DNA from: Erpobdella octoculata
Taxonomy: Eukaryota; Annelida; Clitellata; Hirudinida; Erpobdellidae
Assembly: GCA_963978895.1 (NCBI GenBank)
Contig: OZ022241.1
Location: 5,945,211 to 6,009,210, forward strand
DNA: 64,000 nucleotides
Reading direction: 5' to 3'
The notes beneath the pieces were generated by a model. It did not search any database, was not told the DNA's origin, and worked only from the letters and a program-made list of their open reading frames with translations. Shown here in pieces: positions 10,541-22,291 of the stretch. Made by a program: the position numbers and the translations under genes. The first letter of the stretch is position 1. Each line of letters opens with the position of its first letter.

Positions 10541-11950
10541 AAGCAGTGCCCGTAGCGGCTTCGCTCGCATGAAATTAGAGAGTTTGAACAGTGCATCCAT
10601 AGTAGAGATCATTTTTTTAGGTCTCGGCTCGGCCCGTCGACAAATTAGCCCAGCCCGTTTTAAAAACCCAAATTCCTGGCCCGGCACAGCCCGTCTGAAT
10701 TAGGCCTGGCCCATTTTTACAGGCCTAGAAGTTCTATATAGTTGATGAAAAATTTCGGCCCGTCCCACCTTGACCTCAGGTTTGGCCCGGCCAAACTGAA
10801 GACCCTAGAATCACTAAAATATCTATATACTTGGTGAAAAACCTCGGCCCGTCCCACTTTGATTTAAGGTTTAGCCTGGCCCGTGTGAAGACTATAAAAT
10901 AACGGCTTGGCCCGGCCGATGATAAACTGGACTTAGCTACTTTTAACCGGCACAAAACTTCAAAATACTAATTTTTACATTTGTAGCACTTACAGTTTGT
11001 GAGTAGCAGTTATTTTGAAATCAAATAACCCTTATTTCCACCACACATTTGAGGTCCCGGAAACCAAATTTTCAAAAAATGTTAAAACATGTATTTCATT
11101 ATTTTTGGAGTAGAAACTAAATACTAATTTTTACTTCTGTAGCGTTAACAGTTTTTGAGTAGCAGCTACTTTAAAAACCAAATAACCCAAAAAATGATGA
11201 AACACGTATATCTTTTTTTTTTTGAGTAGATACTAAGAATTAATTTTTACATCTGTGGCTATTACAGTTGTTGAGTAGCAGTTAGTTTAAAAACCAAATA
11301 ACCCTATTTTCCACCCCACATTTGAAGTCCTGGAAACCAAATTTTCAAAAAATTGCGAAACCGTATATCATTATTTTTAGAGTAGAAACTAAATACTAAT
11401 TTTTACTTTTGTTGCATTAACAGTTATTGAGTAGAAGCTACTTTAAAAACCAAATAAATAACCCAATTTTCAAACCCACATTTGAAGTCCTGGAAACCAA
11501 ATTTTCAAAAAATGCTAAAGCACTTATTTTATTATTTTTGGAGTAGAAACTAAATACTAATTTTTACTCCTGTAGCATTAACAGTTTTTGAGTAGAAACT
11601 ACTTTAAAAACCAAATAACCCAATTTTCCAACCCACATTTGAGGTGCGGGAAACCGAATTTTCAAAAAATGGTGAAATACGTATATTTTTATTTTTCAAA
11701 AAGAATCTATATACCAAATTTCAAAATCTCCTCATTTTTGGTTTTCAAGATATACATTGTTTTAAAAAAAAGTTTGTTTTCCAATTTTTTCCCCTAGGGA
11801 GCAAAATTTTCAAAAATCCTTTATTAGCGGATGTTTACGCTATAAAAGTAATATAAGTTCCAAATTTCACGTTCCTAGGATGAGGCGTTTGAGCTCGGCG
11901 TTGATTATCAATCAGTCAGTCAGGACATGTTCTTTTATATATATATATAG
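10541..11950 (+). repeat. dispersed repeat with internal tandem units of about 140 bp, copy A
   Basis: Begins GCAGTGCCCGTAGCGGCTTC, continues with GGCCCG-rich sequence to 10930, then has about five imperfect repeats of about 140 bp, each with AAACCAAATTTTCAAAAAAT and GAGTAGAAACTAAATACTAA. It ends near ATCAGTCAGTCAGGACATG and a short TA run. Related but partial copies lie at 27112-27340 and 55434-56160. The element is absent at the equivalent site in duplication copy 2, so it inserted after the duplication. The frames at 11588-11856 are not genes. Confidence 0.85.
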
Positions 11951-12511
11951 ATATGTATATTCAAATATGTTATATAATATGTATACTTAAATAATACTTT
12001 AACCTATTGTACATATGTATACGTGTGTTGTTCTAAAAAAATGTTTTTTATATTTCTAATTTATTGATTTCGTTGGTTTTAGCAAAACTGGTAAAGGTGT
12101 TGGGGGTTACACAGTTGAGTTTATGGCAGGATAGTGACTAAACATTCAGTAAACATTGTTTTAACATACACAATTATTTGGTTTTTTAATCCGGAAAAAA
12201 TAAAACAAAATGAGATGATCATACAAGTTTTCAATGTTAATTTGTTATTCATATGTGTTGTATAATTTAGACATTTTCAAAGTTTAGTTTCAAAGCCTCA
12301 TTATTGACTAGCGCTCCGTGCTCGTTTTAACTTGCCCATACTTCCTAAATTCATTGCTAAAATGACGCCCTACCACATGGTGTTATAGCTATTGACAAAA
12401 CTACTGCTTTGAGCGACATCCAAGTCATTTAGAAAATAAATTCAGTAAAGATAGATAAATAGCTTTCATGCAAGTTTTGGTTTTTTCGAAAGTAGTTTAT
12501 TGAATAAAAAT

Positions 12512-14134
12512 ATGTCGAAAAACGAAAACTCCGATAAAAATTATTTAAATGAAAATTTCCAAAAGAAATTGCTTATTTGTATCATTTCGATGTCCTCGTT
12601 GTTAGATGTAATGCAAACTATTTTATTAGTACCTATGACAGGGATACTTTTAGAAGATTTCAAGACACAAGATTCTATTTTATTCATTAAAGAAGCTCCA
12701 CTGTTTAAAACAGCTTCCAACGATCTCGAAAATTTTTCCGGCTACTCAGAAATTACCACGGAGGCCTTATCCGGAAAACCAGGTTTGAGGCGCCGTAGCC
12801 ACAATAATTTTATTAGTAATATTTTGACCATCAATACTCTTACTTATTGTGTTAATTCAACAGATAAGCAAAAGCAGTCTAATGTATCTCAACCCAATCT
12901 ACAAAACCTTCCTTCTGATGAAACAATGGATATACGTATCGGTATACTTTTTGCATGTAAACCTTTTTTCCAAGCTATCAGTGGACCACTTGTTGGTACA
13001 TTAGCTGATAAACTTGGGTTTAAACTGCCTATTGTGTTTGGTTATCTATTGGTTTCATCCATGTCGTTGGCATTTGGTCTTACCAAAAAATATACGCTCT
13101 TAGTGATTACTAGAAGTTTCATTGGCATTGGATCTACTTTAGTATATTCATGTGGCTGCATGGCGATTGCCGAAAAATTTAGTGATAGTGGTGAAAGATC
13201 AAGAGCTTTGGGTACTGTTTTGGCTGTTTTAAATGCCGGTTTTTACATTACGGCACCCTTTAGAGGTTTTTTGAGCAAATATGTTGGAAGATCAGTTCCG
13301 TTTTTTTTGTTTGCATTCATGGCTTTAACCTGCTGTATATTACTGGTTGTTTTTATTCCTTTGAAAAATGAAACGTCAACTCAAAAGAGAACCAAAAATG
13401 TTACTCCATTCTGTCGTCTTGTTTTAGATCCGTACATAATAATTTGTAATGGTGCAATATTTGTGGGAAGCCTATTTTGGTCATTTTTGGAGCCAAATTT
13501 AACAAAGTGGATGACCGAAACTATGAACGTAGATGAGTTTCAAGCAGGGCTTGTCTGGTTTCCATCACTTTTTTTTCACTTTGGAGCTATTTACCTAACA
13601 ATACAACTAATAGCAAGCTATCCTGATTATACTTGGCTCATCATTACTTTTGGTTTAGCTGTTGAAGGCATAAGCTCTGTAATGATATTTTATTGTAAAC
13701 TTTTTGTTTTGGTGATTTTGCCGTTAGCTTTTTCAGCTTTTGGATATGCTGTCACTGAAACAGCTATAACACCTTTATTGGCCCACCTAGTTGACCTTCG
13801 ACATGTGAATTCTTATGGAAGCGTTTATGCCCTAATGGAGGCAACTTACAGCTCAGTTTATGTCTTGGGATTCATATTAAACGACATCTTATACAAGCAA
13901 ATTGGTTTTTTTTGGTTGAATGTGATTGTTTGTCTCATGAACTTAACGTATTTGCCTTTTTTGATTTTTCTTCAAAGAATTACACCCATAAACTCAGATT
14001 ACGACAATGAAGAAAAACAAGAGATGGAGAGACAGGGCCGGATTAAGGATTCTGTGGGCCTAAGGCTGGTTACAAAAGAAAGACCTAATTCTTCGAACAA
14101 AATGACTTTAATTAACAAAAAAAAGATAACATAA
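12512..14134 (+). CDS. SLC18-like transporter, paralogue 3, with captured C-terminal tail
   Basis: A single exon of 540 codons from the ATG at 12512; an upstream TTG at 12500 is in frame but is not an animal start. The VMAT/VAChT layout is complete: TM1 Asp32, a long glycosylatable luminal loop at residues 45-138, TM2 Lys150 (FACKPFFQ), Arg201 in TRSFIGIGS, LDPYIIICNG at 306-315 and DLRHVNSYGSVYALME at 428-443. The TM10 acidic position is Glu416 (AVTETAIT). Compared with its near-twin at 25406, it has Arg instead of Gly in the TM5 PFGG motif (APFRGF, residue 251) and Glu443 instead of Asp in TM11, both at normally sensitive sites. From about residue 500 the sequence (EEKQEMERQGR onward, 41 residues) comes from a dispersed repeat after a deletion. 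It may be drifting or specialised; expression is unknown. Confidence 0.9.
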   Translation: MSKNENSDKNYLNENFQKKLLICIISMSSLLDVMQTILLVPMTGILLEDFKTQDSILFIKEAPLFKTASNDLENFSGYSEITTEALSGKPGLRRRSHNNFISNILTINTLTYCVNSTDKQKQSNVSQPNLQNLPSDETMDIRIGILFACKPFFQAISGPLVGTLADKLGFKLPIVFGYLLVSSMSLAFGLTKKYTLLVITRSFIGIGSTLVYSCGCMAIAEKFSDSGERSRALGTVLAVLNAGFYITAPFRGFLSKYVGRSVPFFLFAFMALTCCILLVVFIPLKNETSTQKRTKNVTPFCRLVLDPYIIICNGAIFVGSLFWSFLEPNLTKWMTETMNVDEFQAGLVWFPSLFFHFGAIYLTIQLIASYPDYTWLIITFGLAVEGISSVMIFYCKLFVLVILPLAFSAFGYAVTETAITPLLAHLVDLRHVNSYGSVYALMEATYSSVYVLGFILNDILYKQIGFFWLNVIVCLMNLTYLPFLIFLQRITPINSDYDNEEKQEMERQGRIKDSVGLRLVTKERPNSSNKMTLINKKKIT

Positions 14135-14317
14135 ATTTATTAAAATTACCGAAAATAAAACGTACTATAATATAAATCCACGTTTGTATATTAGTAAATG
14201 AATCAAACTTGTTTGAATATTCACAATTGTGTCCTTTTGGCCTTGGTGCTTAAAAAATTTTGAAACTTCGAACAATATCACTTTCAATGCTTAAAAGACA
14301 TGACTTTTATATAAATA

Positions 14318-14519
14318 CTACCGGGGTACCCGGCGTTGCCCGGGGTTCTTAGAGGTTTACCTAATGCGTTTCTTTTTCGCTCCCGTTTCTTTCTCGCTTG
14401 CGCTCCCGCTCCCGGTCGTTATCCGTTCCCTGTCGCTTTCCCGCTCATTTTTTCGCTCTCAGTTCCCCCCCCCCCTAGTCCCGATTCTACAAACATACAT
14501 ACATACATACATACATACA

Positions 14520-14553
<34 letters not shown>

Positions 14554-15312
14554 CATATATACACAACCATACATACATACATACATGCATGCATACATAC
14601 ATACATACATACATACATACATACATACATACATACATACATACATACATACATCGATACATACATAGATACATACATACATACATACGTACGTACGTAC
14701 GTACGTACGTACATACATACATACATACATACATACATACATACATACATACATACATACATACATACATACATACATACATAAATACATACATACATAC
14801 ATACATACATACATACATACATACATACATACATACATACATACATACATACATACATACATACATACATACATACATACATACAGACATACATACATAC
14901 ATACATACATACATACATACATACATACATACATACATACATACATACATACATACATACATACATACATACATACTTTGAATGAACAATTAGCCGAAAT
15001 ATTGTAGAAAACACATACATACAAACATAAACACACACAGACACACATACATTCACATACACATACATACATACACACATACATACGCACATACATACAT
15101 ACATGTATGCATACATACATACATACATACATACATACATACATACATACATACATACATACATACATACATACATACATACATACATACATACATACAT
15201 ACATACATACATACATACATACATACATACATACATACATACATTATCTCGTTTCCGTTCCAGCTCACACTCATTTTCTCCTTTCCACTCTCTCCTAACT
15301 TCTTTTAGCCCA
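14318..15312 (+). repeat. GTACCCGGCGTTGCCCGG element carrying large (CATA)n arrays
   Basis: Starts CTACCGGGGTACCCGGCGTT, followed by TTCTTAGAGGTTTACC and a pyrimidine-rich CGCTCCCGTT tract. Two CATA arrays follow (about 14490-14975 and 15056-15243) with local GTAC, CATG and CACA variants, and then another pyrimidine-rich end. Shorter relatives without the arrays lie at 31773-31930 (+), 54530-54640 (-) and 57158-57385 (-). It lies inside duplication copy 1 only. Long YIHT/MYVC frames on both strands are repeat artefacts. Confidence 0.85.
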
Positions 15313-15463
15313 TAAAACGTAAAATAGATTTGCTAAAAGTTGTTTGAAGCCTTCAAACGTTGTTATGTAAACTAAATTTCAATAGGGTCGTTTCTTTTTT
15401 CTTGATTCATTAGCAGACTTGTTGCCTGAAAAATGGAGAACATAGAATATAATCTGGCAACAA

Positions 15464-16376
15464 AAGAAAACTTGCAGTTTTTAGATGCAATGCATTATTT
15501 TTACAAGGGTCACTGTCTAGAGTGTCTAGTGAAAAATAAAAAAATGACTCATTTAGTTCATGGTCTATATCGAGACAACATCGAGTGAATATTCAGTATT
15601 GCTTAACTTAAAAATAAGGAAATTCCTCTTTTAGTTCATGGTCTATATTGAGACACGACCGAGTGAATATTCAGCATTGCTCAACTATACCAGAGAATTA
15701 GACAATACCACACGGTTTTTAAATTTAATATACTTCTATCGCCGTTGCATATGCAAACCGTGGCGGGTTTGTCACGGTTTTTTATAACATCAAATTTTTA
15801 GCAGGTTTGTCGGCTGCTTCGCAGGTTTATCGATTTATTCACAGATTTATTGATAATCTAAGTTGATTCGATAAAGTGTCATTATTCGATAAAGCTAAAG
15901 TTTTCCCATAATCACAGTGCATGCATTCATTGGTGGGGCTATGGTATGAGTGGCCCCCATCAAAAACATTATTGGGGCCCTATAGTGATGGATTAAACGA
16001 TAACGGCATGGCTATTATAACCAGTATTTTTCAAAGCTTAGTATCGGGGAAGGTGGCTATTCGTATCTTATTTCCTGAAATATTTTTTAAAATATGCTAA
16101 AAACTATTTTGACTAAGGGCTTGCCGCAACTTTTTTGCCAAAGTTATTCTCTACAAAAACATTTTTTCTGCACAATTGATCGTAGAAGAGCAATGATTAA
16201 TGCACATATTCATCTCAACAATATGGGAACCCTTAAAAGCCAGGGCACCCGACCGAGGGTTTTGGGATGTGGCAACCACTGCATACATACATACACACAT
16301 ACATACATACATACGTACATACATAAATTCATACATACATACATACCACATACATAAGACCACATACATACATAAA
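15464..16376 (+). repeat. dispersed repeat of about 0.9 kb with CATA tail, copy 1
   Basis: Shares its length with 37064-37811, starting AACAAAAGAAAACTTGCAGT and including a CACGGTTTTTTATAAC block, GCAGGTTTATCGAT and a terminal ACCGAGGGTTTTGG with GGCAACCACTGCATACATAC. This copy repeats internally the segment TTTAGTTCATGGTCTATAT through TGAATATTCAG (15557-15605 and 15632-15680). Non-coding; probably a non-autonomous transposable element. Confidence 0.8.
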
Positions 16377-16440
16377 GTTTGTTTTGATACCGAGGTTGCT
16401 ATGGCCATAAACCATCTATGAGATTTGTTTATCTCACGTG

Positions 16441-17691
16441 GAGCGAATGGAAAAGAAAATGAACTGCTGTATTCGGAAATGGCTAAGACTTCCACCGGCG
16501 TTACCAACTTTAGCTCTATATAGTAAGATAGCTAAGTTAGCACTTCCATTCAAGTCCCTAGTATAAGAGTACAAGATTAGCAAGATACGGACACAGTTGA
16601 TGCTGGACAACTCTTCAGACCGATGTATCGTGAATGTGGGCGCAGCAGATGGATCGGGAAAAGGCTGGACTGCAGGGAGGGACATCCGTGAAGCCAAAAA
16701 ATCTTTGCAATGGTCTGAAAAACGCAGAGCAGTGCAACCGGGATGGCTCGGTCTCGGTTGGTACCATCATGTGTGGTGGTCTAAGGCCTCGTCACAGGAA
16801 AGGACAAACCTGATTATTCAAGACAGAAGGCGAGCAATTGAGTTGGAAAGAGTGCAGTTATGTGCTGAGATGTCGCAACAGGGCAATTGGACTAGATGGG
16901 AGGCGGCAGTTCAACACTTGATGACAAGGAATGATTTGTGACGTTACTCGCCCATCCGCGAGTGATTAGAGCGATGTATGATCAACTGCCGACAGCTTCG
17001 AACTTAGTTAAGTGGGGAAAGCTTGAAAATGAAGCCTGCAAGCTGTGTGAGAAAACAAAAACTCTGATTCATATTCTCTCATGTTGTCCATATGCTTTGG
17101 CAAAAGGAAGATACACGTGGCGCCACAATGAGGTTCTAAGAGAGATACTGGGCATTATCAAGGAGAACTGCAGACTAGCCAGTTCGATGCAGTTGTGCCC
17201 CAAAAAAAGTTTATTTCTTGAGAGAAGGCTTGCAGCACTTGGGCCGCAGAAAGGCAAGTACGAGAAGAAAATCGTTGCTTGATGCGGCAAATGACTGGAG
17301 GATATCAGCAGACTTAAAAAATAAAGACTGCTTTCCGGAATTGGTTCGCAGCAGCGCAATGAGACCGGATATTGTCATTTTTTCCAGTTTGGCCAAGACG
17401 TTGCTGTTCATCGAACTAACAGTGCCATGGAAAAGCAACATGGAAGCCTCAAATATCTTGAAAGAAGAACGTTACAAAATCCTTGCCCAAGATTTGGAGC
17501 GTGCGAGATATAGAGTCGAGATTTTTCCAGTTGAAGTAGGCGCCAGGGGTTTAGCCGGTCGCTCACTCGTCAAATTGCTTGTGGCTTTCGGAATGTCGGG
17601 TCGGAAAAAAACTCAAGCTATCAAGAAAATAGCTGAAAGAGCTGAAACAGCTTCTTTTTGGATATGGATGCAAAGGAATGCAAAGGAATGA
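16441..17691 (+). mobile_element. R2/NeSL-type non-LTR retrotransposon, 5'-truncated 3' end
   Basis: Three frame segments join into the C-terminal third of one polyprotein. 16441-16940 is the RT thumb region (CCIRKWLRLPPALPTLALYS, with one in-frame stop near 16563). 16938-17215 holds a zinc knuckle (CKLCEKTKTLIHILSC, CX2CX7HX3C). 17205-17691 holds the restriction-like endonuclease with RPDIV, a nearby IELTVPW and the ending FWIWMQRNAKE. Frameshifts lie near 16938 and 17210. This order (RT, CCHC, endonuclease) is that of early-branching, often site-specific elements such as R2 and NeSL. The copy is dead. It lies between the two duplication copies. Confidence 0.85.
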
Positions 17692-17783
17692 AAAAGGAGA
17701 TAATAAAATTAAACAGCCACTTTTGGCTTCTGTACGACAGTGTTAGCTCCTTTTTTGTTTACAAGTTCAGGGACGAAATCGCG

Positions 17784-18218
17784 TTATGGCTGCCGGCGAA
17801 AGTTTCGGTTGTTTGCAATAGAAGGAAAGTTGCTAGCGTTTAGAAAATAATCGAAACAATGTTCCCTGCCATTATGGTTTGTGGTGTTTCTCGTTTGGTG
17901 AAAGTGGTGGCATGACTCGAAGTTATTTTGGTCTCGGAATCTGGCGGTTTGGTGCATACTAAAGTTACTACATGCACAAGTTCCGGCGTTTGAAAGACAG
18001 TTTCTCATCTTGTTACAGTTGCTTGACGGTTTCAAAATGACTTTTTGGTTCTGGTACTTTGAAGATTTGCCGGTTATCTGGTTCTGGTCGAAAACGGCAT
18101 GTGATACACAAATTTTAGTTGTTCTTTTTGCGACTTCTTCATCGTTGTTGTCGCTCTCGTCGTTCTCGTTGTCCGTCATATTTACTAGTTTAGCCTCGAG
18201 TTCAAACTTTGTTTTCAT
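17784..18218 (-). CDS. open frame of 144 codons, unrecognised
   Basis: ATG-initiated minus-strand frame. Residues 14-30 are acidic (DNENDESDNNDEE), and the C-terminal half is rich in Cys, His and Asn (CNKMRNCLSNAGTCACSNF). I find no known domain. Its position downstream of the dead R2-like element, with no visible introns or conserved neighbour, makes a transposon or chance origin likely. Confidence 0.25.
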   Translation of the reverse strand: MKTKFELEAKLVNMTDNENDESDNNDEEVAKRTTKICVSHAVFDQNQITGKSSKYQNQKVILKPSSNCNKMRNCLSNAGTCACSNFSMHQTARFRDQNNFESCHHFHQTRNTTNHNGREHCFDYFLNASNFPSIANNRNFRRQP

Positions 18219-18344
18219 TTCCTTTCGCCATTGTCGGCTCTTGTAGAATTGTTTATTTTAGTTAACTCTTGTTGTTGGTTACGTTTAATAAAACTTTAGA
18301 AACCGACTTCAAAGTCTCTTTATAAAAAACCGTGGTCTAGACGA

Positions 18345-18480
18345 CTACTTCATCATGATCATCATTTTTTTCATCGTCATAATCGGCGTCATCATGATCA
18401 TCATCTTTTTCATCATCATCATTGGTGTCATCAAGAGCATCATCCTTTTTATCTTCATCATCATCGTCGTCATAATATTC
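18345..18480. repeat. imperfect ATC trinucleotide repeat
   Basis: CATCATGATCATCATTTTT and related trinucleotide runs for about 135 bases at the left edge of duplication copy 2, possibly marking its junction. Confidence 0.85.
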
Positions 18481-18939
18481 AACATCATTATCAAAATCCC
18501 AGTGTTCAACTGCAGAAAAAAATTTTCCTTGATCTCCTTGGTAACGCAGCTGTAGCCATTTTATACTGCACCTACTTTGTCATTCTCATCAGTTTTTTTT
18601 TAGAAAACACTAGTGTGTTATTGATTTCCTCGCTTATGGTGATATTCTCAAACAACTAAGAAATCAAAATTAAGAAATTTTTTATTTGTATTTTTGTTAA
18701 CTGAAAGACGTTTATGTAGCAAGTCAGATGTTTTCGACTGTTTTCCGTTGATTATTTGAATAAGACGAGCATGTTTCAAATCTAAACCCATTTTACAATA
18801 TCTGCTTTGCAAAAAGTGGGTGCATTAGTGAAAAATTCTGAGTTATCAACTTCAAAAATTACATGACTTCAGGAAAACACAGTTAAGTTAAAAACCACAA
18901 AACTGGATCAATTTTTTTTCTTTGTTTTTTAATGCCCCA

Positions 18940-19540
18940 TTTAATCTGTACAGTCTGTACGGCCCTCATTTGTCAAATGTTCTGGTACACAGCTAGTGGA
19001 CTCTAGTTCAAACTGGGTTTCGCCGTAGCATTCCACATTATTTTATTCACCAGCAAGACGCTTGTCTAAAACCTTGTCCACCACTGCCTCAGCCGTCTCT
19101 GCGATCAAACACTCAATATCCCTACCCTTCAGACTACACTGAGCCAAACCACTGCCAGAAACACTTTCATTTTCATCATCTGTGTTGGTGTTTTTTGACA
19201 GCAACGCAGCACCGGCCGCTGCTACTTTGTTTTTAAGACCGACCTGACCGTCAAGAAACAATTCTTATCCTGTCCTCCCCTCCCTTGTACTGCTTTGTTT
19301 TTCTCACTTGTTGTATTTTATTGCTCTAACAATGTCTTTTTCAGTTTTCTCCGGTTTTCAAGAGCTTTTTTTGTCAATATCAAACTCATAATCTTCAAGC
19401 TTATAGCCTTTATTCACCAAAGCTGCTAGTAGGCGTTTCTTAAGTTCGTCATTTTTACCCTTATCACTAAGGTTTCGTTTCTCTTGTTTATCTCTCAACT
19501 CACACATCAAAAGCTCAATGCTTTCAAAACCATTCTTTTA
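18940..19540 (-). pseudogene. relic coding sequence with SAP-like stretch, copy 2
   Basis: Same blocks as at 9610-10210, better preserved. FESIELLMCELRDKQEKRNL leads into the SAP-like LSDKGKNDELKKRLL, then FLDGQVGLKNKVAAAGAALL continues to a frame ending DKVLDKRLAGE at 19043. After one stop the same frame continues VECYGETQFELESTSCVPEH. The continuity of sensible protein across stops shows a broken gene and not chance. Identity is unknown. Confidence 0.5.
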
Positions 19541-19718
19541 ATCCACTTGTGAAATCGTCTAATTGTATACCGAGTTATCTGGAATGGTTTTGTAGTTTAT
19601 TGAAATATAATAAAATGGAACCTTGATATGTGTTTTTTCTGTGTTAATATTCAGAAAAACGTCTAAGACCATTAAAAGACGGGAAAAACTTAAACCAAGG
19701 GCATAGGCATAGATTATA

Positions 19719-19938
<220 letters not shown>

Positions 19939-22198
19939 ATGAGTGAGATAAAATTATTAGTAGATACAGATGACGTAACAAAAGATATTTTAATTTTTAC
20001 TGAGGTAAATGCAAATTATTATGTAAATGAATTTATTGAATCCGAATTCTGGATAAACAATTTTAATTTGCATTCATATAATTTTATGAAAAAAGGATTT
20101 AGAGGTATATTTTGTTATGTTAGATATGATATTAAAAGCCAAATTATAAATTTGGGAATAGATTTCAATGAATATATGTGTATTAAAATAGATGAAAATC
20201 CTGATATTTTTATTTTATCATCTATAGGAGTTCGAATTCAGGTAGAGAAAATAACAATAATTTATTTTTACTGTTAGAAGCTTTCCAATCTTAAATAGGA
20301 GTGAAATTAATAATTGGAGATTTTAACTTTCCAAACGTTTACTGGAAAAATAATACTTACAAATTAAATTTTAAATCATCTGAAGAAAAACTCATCAACT
20401 TTTTAAATGATAATTTTTTAACTCAAATAATTAAGGAATTTACATTCTAGACTTGCTTCTAGTCGAGGACGTCGATTTTAATTAAAAATTTAGTATATAA
20501 TTCCCCAATAGGTAAAAGTGATCATTGTGTGTTAATTTTCTCCTTTATTAGAAATTTTTATAAATCAAAAACCATTAAAAATATATCCAAATTTGATTTT
20601 AACAGTGGAAAATATAATTTGATAAACGATTATTTGATTGAGAATCTGTACTGTGATGAGTCGGAAATAAATAACAATGTTGCACGTAAAGACTCGGTTA
20701 ACAATATGTGGCTTTACTTTTGTCAAGTAATGAATGAAGCTATTAGGAATTATATTCCTGTCATTGATACATTGATTAAGGATGAATTAATAATACATTT
20801 TGATAGAAATAAGCTTCTAGATTATAGGCATTACGGCTTTACGAGAGGAAAGTCAACTACAATTCAGTTGTTAAAATTGATGGATATGTGGAGCAGTGCA
20901 ATAGACAAAGGGGAAACAATAGACATGGTATATACGGATTTTGAAAAAGCGTTTGATCGTGTATCTCATGCAAAATTAATTGATAAACTAAAAAATTATG
21001 GCGTCAGTGGAGGCTTAATTAGTTGGATTAAAGATTATTTAACAAATAGAACAAGTAGTGTTAGGGTTAATAATAGCACATCTAAAGTTACAAGTGGGGT
21101 ACCTTAAGGTAGTGTTTTAGGGCCATTACTTTACATAATTTATGTCAATGATATGTTTGAAATAGTTAAGAATAACTCGGCGGAGCTGTTTATGTACGCT
21201 GTGGACGCCAAAATATTTAAAACTATAAAAAGCAGTGATGATCGATTAATATTGCAGAGCTGTTTGAGATCATTAGGAGATTGGAGGAAAAAATTTTAAA
21301 TTAAGCTAAATGCTGGTAAATGTGTTGCGGTGAGATTTGGACGCCAATTAGATGATCGTTGGTTATATAATATAGAAGGAGTGGAACTTAATTTTCTTGA
21401 CAAAATAAAAGATTTAGGAGTTACATTCCAGAGTTCACTAACATTTGTAGATCACATTTATGAAATAATTAAAAAATGTTTTTCACTGTTAGGTTTAATT
21501 TCACGAAATTTTAAAGATTTGACAAAAGATTCTTTATATTGATTTATAAAGCTTTGGTTAGATCCAGATTGGTGTATGCAGTCAGTGTGTGTTCACCATG
21601 GAAGAAAAAAGACATAGAAGCCATTGAAATAGTCCAGAAGAAAGCAACAAAAATGGTCAAGCCATGCAAGGGATTGAAATATGAAGACAGGTTGAGAATT
21701 TTGAAGCTTCCTTGTTTAAAGTACAGAAGACTGAGGGGGGACCTGATCATGCTCTACAACTTTATTCAAGACAAAGTAGGACGTTTGTGGTTTCCTAATA
21801 TAAAGATATCAGAAGAAAGAAGAACAAGAGGTCACAAATTCAAACTGGAAACACAAAGATTCAACGGCAACTGCAGAAAATATTTCTTCCTGACCAGATC
21901 TACGGCAATATGGAACAACCTCTCTCGGAAAATCATAGAAGCCGAACACGTTAATGAATTTAAAAGACTAATTGACTGTCATTTCGAATTAAGCGATATT
22001 ATGTAAAACTATAAAAAGGATTTTTAATAATATATACATACATTTATTTATAGAACTTATATATGAACAATATTTTATATAATTCTAGATATGGGCATAG
22101 AGACTTATAGTTTGCGCCCATCATTTCCTTTATGTTTATGTTTATGTTTATGTTTATGTTTATGTTTATGTTTATGTTTATGTTTATGTTTATGTTTA
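19939..22198 (+). mobile_element. CR1-like non-LTR retrotransposon, near full length but dead
   Basis: An endonuclease (APE) block runs from 19939 (DILIFTEVNANYY), continues out of frame with IIGDFNFPNVYW near 20311-20345, and has SDHCVLIF near 20518. An RT block follows, with YGFTRGKST, YTDFEKAFDRVSH (about 20930) and VLGPLLYIIYVNDM. The conserved first Asp of the YADD site is Val (YAVD, about 21195), a stop sits in the VPQG motif at 21105, and about 100 or more residues of the RT fingers are missing near 20760. The C-terminal domain (21539-22006) ends with WNNLSRKIIEAEH. The 3' end is a (TTTATG)n tail to 22198. It inserted into a TA tract, which flanks it on both sides. Confidence 0.88.
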
Positions 22199-22207
22199 TA
22201 TATATAT

Positions 22208-22242
<35 letters not shown>

Positions 22243-22244
22243 CA

Positions 22245-22287
<43 letters not shown>
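22199..22287. repeat. (TA)n microsatellite downstream of the LINE tail
   Basis: TA run with a few AAATA and CATATTTA breaks, probably the other half of the TA tract split by the LINE insertion. Confidence 0.93.

Positions 22288-22291
<4 letters not shown>

Noticed and set aside
12500..12511. Upstream start of the transporter at TTG 12500
   Set aside because: Animals start at ATG; the next in-frame ATG (12512) also matches the start of the twin gene at 25406.
12788..12835. GAGGCGCCGTAGC in the luminal-loop coding region resembles the SINE head at 37813
   Set aside because: Only about 13 bases match and the left-edge paralogue has a loop of similar length without it; probably chance.
14336..15315. 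Frames of 110-273 codons with YIHT or MYVC repeats
   Set aside because: CATA microsatellite artefacts on both strands; no non-repeat domain.
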